A stretch of 16,222 nt of DNA from Candidatus Muproteobacteria bacterium (GTDB taxonomy: Bacteria > Pseudomonadota > Gammaproteobacteria > Acidiferrobacterales > Sulfurifustaceae): NCBI GenBank assembly GCA_023266455.1, contig JAHFQD010000007.1:1-16222 (forward strand), given 5' to 3'. Each line of letters begins with the position of its first letter. The first letter of the stretch is position 1. A model generated the notes under the pieces. It worked only from the letters and a program-made list of their open reading frames with translations, did no database searches and was not told the DNA's origin. This document shows positions 1-9,100 of the stretch, one piece after another. Made by a program: the position numbers and the translations under genes.

Positions 1-120
1 CGCGGGCGAGGAGGTCGGTGCTGGGGACGAGCCGTTCTAATTCCGGCGCCAGCGTGATGTCGCCGCAAGCGAGTCGACCGTAGGCGTCGGTCAGCATCGC
101 CGCCGGGCTCGTGTCGCGCG
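1..120 (-). repeat. Direct repeat, distal copy (identical to 2539-2658)
   Basis: Bases 1-120 match 2539-2658 without a mismatch, an offset of 2538 bases or exactly 846 codons. They encode the same 39 residues in the same frame, beginning RDTSPAAMLTDAYG. The identity runs off the window edge, so its true length is unknown. On the N-terminal side (121 onward against 2659 onward) the copies at once become diverged but still homologous. Confidence 0.97.
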
Positions 121-3100
121 TCGTAATGTTGTCTGGGTTAATCGTGCTTTCGATGACCTCGTTGACAAACCCCAACGACGTTCGATCGGAAACCATCACG
201 TTCGTGTTCGTTAGTAAAGCGACTAATAATTGTTCTTCCGCAAGTTCATGATTAGTCCGTGTTTGCTGGCCACGTAAGACCCCGAGTCTTCTTTGAACCG
301 CGGTCTGATCGATAGCCGCGCGCACGGTTCTAAGGGCTAGCTCCGCGGTGTTGAGGGCACGCTCGCTCGCTTCTGCTCCCTGATGTTCTTGAGCCGCACG
401 ATATGAATGAATCGCTAAAGCGGTATTGGCTTCAAGCGATAACACATCGGTTCGTTCAGGCGATGCCAACAAATCATGGAATGCGATGCTATCCAATACG
501 GCGACGGTCTCTGCTTCGACAGTTCTATTCCAATCCGTACGAGACACGCCTCCCGGTAGGGAAGGATCTGGGTCGCCCGGTCCACGAGGCGGCGGTGTAG
601 CCTCGGCGGTATACGCGTCCTTGACCCTGATCCAATCGTATGTGACGCGGGCAGCGTCCCCGATGCCTCTAAACATTTTTATTAGTAGCGGATGATTCGG
701 GGGCGACGGAGGCGCTGGGGGAGCTTCGACGACAACTTCCGGATGTCTTGCGCGGAGCACAGCTTCCACGATTTTGACGGCCTGCATCCGCAGACGTTCG
801 ACCTCGCTGAGCGTGCGATGCGAGACGATCAAGTCGACTTTGTTATACGGCAACAACATTACAACTTGGCCGTTTTTGGGATCGAGGCGCAAGGCTGGAT
901 CGGCCTCGATGGCGGCGGCGATGGCTTCTAGATCGCCCGGGGCCAACTTGATGCTGGCGACGTCTGGCGCGAGCTTGTCCGAGTTGAAACTTTCATAGTG
1001 GATTGGGAAAGTTTCACCTTCGTGCGTGACATGGAACAGATAACTCGATTGATCGAACTGCGCGTCGAGGGTGAGCAACACTGGATCGATCGCGTCGTTG
1101 ACGGCGGTTTTACGGGCGTTGATTTCACCGAACCAGAATGTGCCATTGACCAGGTCATAAATATCGACGCCCATGAAGCCGTTTTCACCGGCAGCGGTAT
1201 AGGCTTCGGAGATCACACGGCCATATTCATACGCAGCATGTTGGACCCATTCTGGGATACCGCCGGGCGATTTGACGCCGACGAAGTAATTGTTGTCGAC
1301 TGATTGACCGCTGACGAGGACTTCTTCCTGTTGGCCGATTTTGGCTTGAGAACTGAGTTCTTTCGCTGTTTTGATGTCGACCATGACTTCAAGCGTGCCT
1401 TTCTCTGCCTGCAATTTGGCGCGGACGCTCGGCCAGTAAGTCGTTTTAAGTTCGAGCGCCTGCTGCTCCAACCGTGCTATTTCCGCAATTGCCTCTCGAT
1501 CGCCACGGCCGGCGCGCTGAAGCAGCGTCGCACTTGGTTGTAACTTCGCCAAATCGTCTTTAAGTAGATGTCCGAATACTTCCACATCGACATTCGGATC
1601 GCGCACAGGGTTATCGAAGAACGCTTGCAGATGTTCGCCGAGTGTCTCGGCATCGCGGCGTGTGCGCGGCCCGGTCCATTCACCTTCCGCGGATATCCAC
1701 CGCCGGACGCCGGGGACCTTACTCGCATCGACACCGTAGAAACTACTGCCGGAGAAAGCCCAGTTGAGTTTGCCAAAGGCTTGATTACCTCCTGCATCAA
1801 GGAACGAGGTGACTGAGTAGCCAATATTGTCGGGGTCGACGCCACGCGAGACCATCATGGCCTTATTTCTTTCTGTGCCGGAGAGATAATGCATCCAGCG
1901 AATACCACCCGATTTGGATCCCGTGATACCGGCCAGCGGTGTCAGCGCCTGCATGGGGATACCAGTGAGCGCGGTGAGTGCAGCGTCGGGGGTCGTGGTC
2001 AGATAGGCGTGTATGACCGTACCCGGTTCGTGGCCGGCGGCTTGTAGTTGAGCTAAGGCATCGGAATCACTCAACAAACAATCGGCGAGAGAGGTGGTAT
2101 CGCGATTACCTTTCACATAGCGGACATTACTGAGGAAACTATCTCGGGCCGCTTGCGCTTCCCCTGGCGGTGCGAACCGCATGAAGTAAGTGACGACTTC
2201 CTCGACGAATTCGCGCGACGCGGTCGTGTAGTACTCGACCTGTTTGCCGCCTTTCGCATGGAGCATGAAGGCGTAGCTGAGATTGCGCCATTCGGCTTTG
2301 TGATGCGAGCCGGGGGCGCTTTTGCGTCGATACGGATTCGAGGTGACGAAGACGATTTTATCGATTGACTGACCGCTAGCCTCGCGTTGCGCATGAAGCG
2401 CTTCGTTTAGCGAGCGGTGCACGGTCAACAATTTCAGTGTCAGCGGCTGATCGCGCAGTTCATCGGCGGCGATGAAGTCGAGGGCTTCACGGCGCATACG
2501 ACCGACTTCGGTTTTTGCATCCATATCGCCAGCGCGGGCGCGGGCGAGGAGGTCGGTGCTGGGGACGAGCCGTTCTAATTCCGGCGCCAGCGTGATGTCG
2601 CCGCAAGCGAGTCGACCGTAGGCGTCGGTCAGCATCGCCGCCGGGCTCGTGTCGCGCGGTGGAATAGCATCTAAGTTGATGCTCGATTCGATAGCATCGA
2701 TTGCATACGCGATGCGTTCCGCCGGGCTCATCGCTTGCTCAGAAGAAAGCAAACTACGCAACATATGCATCTCAGCGGTTCTACGCGGTACTTGTGTACG
2801 GCTCAGCGCGTCTACTAGAAGCTCGGCGGAGTTCAGCTTTATTTCTGCAATACTCTGATCGACAAACTCGCGTGCGCGAGTTATCGCACGATGAACAAGT
2901 TCCTTATCACCGGCGCGCGATGCGTGGAAAGCTAAAGTAATGTTGGTTTCCAATACATCGGCTTGATCGTTGGATCGAGCGAATGATTCAAAATTCAGAC
3001 CATCTAAAAATTCTACAAGCTCTTGGTCGATCGTTCTGTTGATGTCTGTTTCAGTAATACCCGAGCGTCGAGTTGCGCCACCGGCTCTACGTATAGGATT

Positions 3101-6100
3101 GGTTGGGCCAGCTTTAGTAACGCGCGGCGTTGTGCGAACTAGTGAGATAGGAACGGTGTTGGCAGAGTTTATGATCTGTGCTGGTGCTCCGCCTCGAGCG
3201 CCAGCAGACTCAGCAGCGGAATTCCAAATTCGATTTCTCATTCGAGGGGGTAAGAGCGATCTTGCGGCATCCGGAACTTTGTCCATCATCCCTTGTAGCC
3301 GACGGCGGCGAGCAGCGGCGGCGGGCAGTTCGTTATTAACCGTTAAAGGCGATACTTCTGGTTCTGGAACAGATGGAGCGACTCTTTCAACAGGCGGCGC
3401 CGGTTGGCGTACCTCCGTCAGTGGCGGAACTACCGCGGCCTCCACCTCGATTGGCTCGGGCTGTCTTACCGCTTCCGTAACCTGCGTGGGATCCGCTTCG
3501 CCAGAGGCGCGCACGGCGGCGGTTTCGTCGGGATGTGCACCCGGCTGACGGCCACCGGGTTGACCATGTTCATCCGACTGGTGTCCTGCAGCGGCGTCGG
3601 TGTCGGCGGCGCGCACGCCGGGTTGGCCCGCTTCCTCGCGCACAGCAGGGTTGTGTGATTCTTCGGCCGCTCGGCGTGCCGCGGCCGGGTCGACGGCAGC
3701 CAGACGCACGAGTCCACGATCAGGCGGCTGCAGCGAGGTGCCGTCATCGGGTAGATGCGAGGCCTGGCGCAGAACACGATCGACGATAACGGCAGGGGTG
3801 GCATCGCTTTCCACCGTGCCTGGGACCGTGTCATCCGGGTGAATGGTACCGACAGGTCGTTCGATATCGGCAACGCGTTCGAGGGCGGACAGGTCAGCCG
3901 GATTTGGAACGCGTTCACCTTCAGCTAAACCGCCATCACGTGCGACAGTGAGTTGCGGATCAGGGGCGCGCTGCGCTTGGAATTCCAATCGTTCGCCGCC
4001 TTGCGCGAGCTGGTGCTGTTCGGCGACGGGAGCAGTGTTTGGTAATGGTTCTTGCGCGCGGGCGATCAGGGCAGCCGGTTCCTGGACAACTTCGCCTGAG
4101 ATCAGATGCTGCGTGAGTGTGGAGTCGAGCGGATTGGCACGTGCCGCGGGCGTATCCCAAGCGACGCCGAATTCTTCAAGTGCGGCGCGCGCCTGTGTTG
4201 AGGCGGGATTCGCTTCGTCTTGCGCAGCGCGAACGACATCGGCGATAGCTGCGCGATCGTTGGCGGAAGGCGGATGGCTCGAAGGAGGCAGGGGCGCACT
4301 GCGATCCGTGGCCGGTGTCGCATCGTCACCCAGTAAGTTGTCGAGATACTGCTGCCACTCTTGGCGGCCACGCGGTCTTTCTACCGGGGTGCGTCCTGTA
4401 GGCGTCTGAGGCGCGCCGTCCAGTTCTTCGGCAGGGCGGCCGGTGGCGCCGTCTTCCACACGTGTACCGGTTGTCGTGCGCTCACCTGGGGTTGCGTTCC
4501 GTAGGGCGGTATAACGCTCTTGTGCTAGCGCGACGAGCGCCTGGCGTTGATCGCCCTCAGGGGCATATTCGAGTTGGGTGAAGTGTTCTGCTGCTTCGGG
4601 GCGATTGCGTGCGGCCCGGGTGTCCCAGCGAATGCCGTATGCATCGAGCGCCTCGCGCGCGGCTTGCTGACGAACCGGATCGCTGGGGTCATTGGCCCAA
4701 CGTAAGACATCGCCGTGGTTAGGTTCATGTCCGCCACGTCCCGTGAGCCGGATAGTCGGGGGTATCGTCGGCGGTTCTCCCCCGCGCGGGTTGGCCGTAG
4801 CAGCGCCGGCATCCGCGTCCGTATGTTGTCCGGTAGTGGCACGCTGACCCGTATCCCCCTCGGCATCCGCATTCGAGCGCGCGCTCTCGGCATCGTTCAT
4901 CACCTTCATTGGCGGCTGATCCGTGACCGGATGCCGTGGGTCTGCGGTGGTATCGAGACGTCGTGCGGGCGTATCGAGCGTGCGGCCGGGGAGCTGACCG
5001 GCGAGCTCGGCGAGATCAGCATGATCTCTTATCGTGTCATCGACCGTCGCTTGCGTGAGATCGAGCCGCGTATCGGTCTGCTCGCGCGTGGCGGTGCGCC
5101 CGCCGGTGGGGAGCGGCGTACGCGGATCACGTGTGCCGCGCGAGAGCGGAATCGGATCGCCACCGTCCGGGTTGCGACCTTCCTCGCGCGTGACATAGGC
5201 CACGTCGCTTAAGGTGCGCTGAATGCCAGGGTCGCGAGTGAGTTCCTGTTCCAACTGACGCAACACCTCGGCCGGATCGTGCGACGTGCCCGGTTGACGG
5301 GTGGCCCCTTCGCCAACGGGCAGCGGATCGGGGGCTGTTTCACCCCGCGCGCGCTGCACCGTGGGCGGTGTGTCGGGATGCGTGGGCGCCGTGATCGGCA
5401 CCTCCGGCGCCAACTCATGTTGCGCGGCCGTGCGCCCAGATGCGCTATCGGGGAGCGGACCGGGCTCATCTTCACCGACCGTGCGCCGCGCACCCGGCGG
5501 ATCATCGGGGCGGTGTGCCGTGGCGCCGGCGAATTCTTCCATCTCGCCAATTGCCCGCTCGACCGCCTCGGGCGACAAATTCTGGATACGACCATCGGGG
5601 TCTAGTAGACGGGCCGTCGTGCCATCGGGCCTCGGCGTGGGATTTGTCGTCTCGCCCGACGTGCGCGTACTCGGCGGTTCCCCCGGACGTCGGGCGTCAT
5701 GACGCCCGCTCGGGCGCTCCGTGCCGCCGGGGCGCGTATCGTTAACCGTGCGCCGCGGCGCCTGACCGCGCACGCGTCGGCGATCGGGCGAGCGTTCGAG
5801 GCGTCGCTGCTGATCATCTTGACGCTGATCGTCTTCAAGGCGCGCGGCGATCTGCGCTTCGCGTTCCCCTTGCGTGCGCGTGGCCTCGCGCTGCGTCTCG
5901 GCGCGGGCGGCCGTTTGGCTGGTTTCCCCGATCGTGCGCAATACCCGCTGATCCGTATAACGACCGGACGGTGCACGCACCTGTCGGGGATCCACCTGAT
6001 TCACCGGCGCGGTGCGATCGGTGCGCCCGGGCTGATTCACGGGAGCGGTACGTTCCTCCTCGGCGCGCGCACGGATCGTGGGTTCCCCAGTGCGCCGTTC

Positions 6101-9100
6101 CACGAAATAACGAATCGACTCGGGCACCCCCTCCATATCGGCGCGATTACGGAACGGATCGGCGCGCAGCGGATCGGTATTACGCGGGCGCGCGGCGGAG
6201 CCATCACCGGTTGTCTCCGACACGGGCGCCGGCGGGGCGGGATTTCGCGCGGCATCGGCCGCTCGGGCATCCTTCAACGACATCACCTTACCGGGTTCGA
6301 TCAGATTCGGATCAAAGTTCTTCGGTTCAAAGAGAATCACTTTACCGGGCGCGATCTCCTTGTTCTGCGCATCGAGCATCGGCTTGGCATTCACCCAATT
6401 ACCGAAGACATCTTGCGTGACGGGCATGTACTCCCCGGTTTGCGTCATCCGCTGGTACGCATTACGCAGCGGCTGGGTCACGAACTTATCGCCATAACGG
6501 GCATGCCAGGGCGCCGAGAGATTCATGACGATATTGGCGATCATATCCGAGCGCTGCGCGCTGCTTAAGTGACTCCAGTTCTGAATCAACTGCATCGCGC
6601 CTTGCCCACCGCCGAACACACCCCAGACGATACCCGTGTTGCTTAAGCCCTTGGCCAAAAATTCGAGCCGTTGTGCCCGCGTACCCAAATCGGCGGCGGT
6701 CGCTTCCGCTGCCCAACGCGCATCCTGCGCAACGGCGATCGAAGCCTCATCGGTCGCATTAAAGGCCCTGCTAATCGAGGCCCAGGCCTCGCCTTCGGCC
6801 TCGAGCGCGGCCGTGGCGGCGGTCCGGGTGACCGCACTAGCGACCATGGCGCCACCGCCTAAGACCATGGTGAGCATGGTGATTTCCATAAAGATCATGT
6901 CACCGTCGGTGGCACTATGACCGTTCTCCAGCTTCTGCACGAAGTCATGCGCGTTGGCGGCGAAGAAGTACGTCATCCCGGCGACCGCGATAAAAGGGCC
7001 GATCCCGGGGATGAAGCCACCGATCAAACTCAAACCGGCCAAGACTATGTCGAAGTGCGTGCGCTCGCGCCAACTCTCATGCCGCCCCTCGATCGTGGTC
7101 AACTTCAAATGCCCATCGACCATCGAGGACGAGGACATGTTGGGATCTTCCGGCAACACCAAGCGCGACCCTTCGCCACCGCGGATGAATTCGTTGTGAT
7201 CGCTAATGTCGTTGTAATTTTTATAGATGAAGCCATCGGGCGGCACATACCCTTTGCCTTTGACGTCCACCAACGCGCTGTAGACGATCTGCCCAGCGCC
7301 GTCGCTTGCCATGCCATAGGCCATGGGGATAAAGCGCACGGTGGGATGATCGCCGCCTTCCTTCATGACCCGATCGACGACCTTATCGATCATCTTGCGC
7401 ATTTCTGGATCGACGGTGGCATACATATCCTGATTCTTCATCAGGTAAGCGATCGACTCGGGCGAGGACCCGGTCAAATCGATCGAGGGCTGCAGGTTAT
7501 AGGCGGCGGCCACCGCATTAAACAACTGCGTGCGCGTCTCGATGGTGGTGTACTGCGTGCCATTGTTAGCGACCCACTTATCGAGATACGCCTGACTCAA
7601 GATCTTGGCGTTATCGGCGCTCTGATTGAACAAGCCGGCGAGACTGTTGTTATACGTGCGGACCTGTCCCTGATTATTCGGATCGTAATTGCGGATATAG
7701 GCGGGGAGGTTATCGGCGACCAAATCCTCCGAGCGCGAGACATCGATCTGCACACCCGAGGCCAAGACCTTACGCTTGGCCGTATCGAGCGCCGTCTCGG
7801 CCGTCTGCAACGGCTCGACCGTGGGATCACTCTGCGTGTTGGCCGTATCCGGATGCGCATCGACATACGTCTGATGCGCGGCCAAGGCCTTGTCGTAGTT
7901 CGTCTGCGCGGTGGTGAGATCGCCTTGCGCCAACGCCTTCTGCCACTCGGCTTTCGCGTTATTCGCCTCCGTCAACAACGGCTGAATATCCGTGGTTGCG
8001 GCCTTATCGAAAGCGTTCCACACCGACTGCGCCTCAGGGGCGAGCACCCGCGGGCCATCGGGCACGACATTACCCATATCATCGAAATACTGCCCCGTGG
8101 TCGCCTGCAACACCCACTGACCGTTCTGACGCTCGATCGTGGCGTCCTGGATATTGCCCAACACCGGATCGTAATACGAAATCTGATAACGCCCATCGCC
8201 CAACTTCACCAACCCCTTACCGTCCGTGGGCGGAATCGCGTAGAAACCGTCGTAGTTCAGGAAGCCATCGCCGAACTGCGTATCAGTGGCCGGATGCGCG
8301 ACCGGATGCGCGCCCTTGGCCGCTTCCCAGGCCGAGCGCGCGACGGCGATATCCGAGGTCGGCGCATTCGTGGCGGTTGCCCCGTTAAACCCCTCACCAT
8401 AAGCGATCATCTTGTTAACGTACGTTTGCTCCTTCTGCAGGATCGCCAACTGCTCGGCCGTTAACGGTTTACCGGTGGTGGGATCGGTATTCGTGCTGAT
8501 GGCGTTATCGAGAATCGGCTTCCTCGTGCGCGCGGCGTCGACCGCCTCGAGATTCTGTTGCAAGCCGGCCAACTCACCATGCAACTTATCGCGCGTGTTC
8601 GTGATGGTGGTGAGATCGGTGTTGGAGGCATTCAACTCCTTGACCTTCAGATCCACGATGCTATCCACATGCGCGGCATCGCCGGTCAGATTGAGCGAGG
8701 GACCACCAGTCCAGCGTGCCGTTGCCGCTGCCCCGATGATCGGATCATTTGTGGCATGCAACACCAAATTCGTGCCCTTCGTGTCCACCCACTTGAGATC
8801 GGCGTTATAAACCTCGATCGCCTTATCCAACACCGCCAACTTCGTACGCGCGGCGTTCAAATCCACCAACGCCTTATCTTTCGCCGCCCCCGGCGTCGCA
8901 TAGGTATACGCAGTCTCGGCCGTGGACACATCGCTCGCCAACTGCGTGCGCACCGTCTGCGCGTTCTGCCCGACCGTGAGCAAGAGCGCATTGGCGTCCT
9001 TCAAACTTGTCGGCACCGCCGTCGGGGGATCGCCGGGCTTGCGCGTGCCGGCGGCCAAATTAATCAAATCGACGTCTTGCGCGAGCTGCGTGAAATCCGC

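Noticed and set aside
2970..3548. A 192-codon plus-strand open frame
   Set aside because: It is Ser/Gly/Arg-rich shadow sequence opposite the continuous minus-strand frame.
5699..6568. A 289-codon plus-strand open frame
   Set aside because: It is antisense to the Arg/Asp/Pro linker of the giant gene and has no recognisable motif or ribosome-binding site.
6917..8464. A 515-codon plus-strand open frame
   Set aside because: It is rich in Arg, Ile and His with no domain motif and lies antisense to the giant gene, whose GAT/GCG-heavy codons avoid stops on the other strand.
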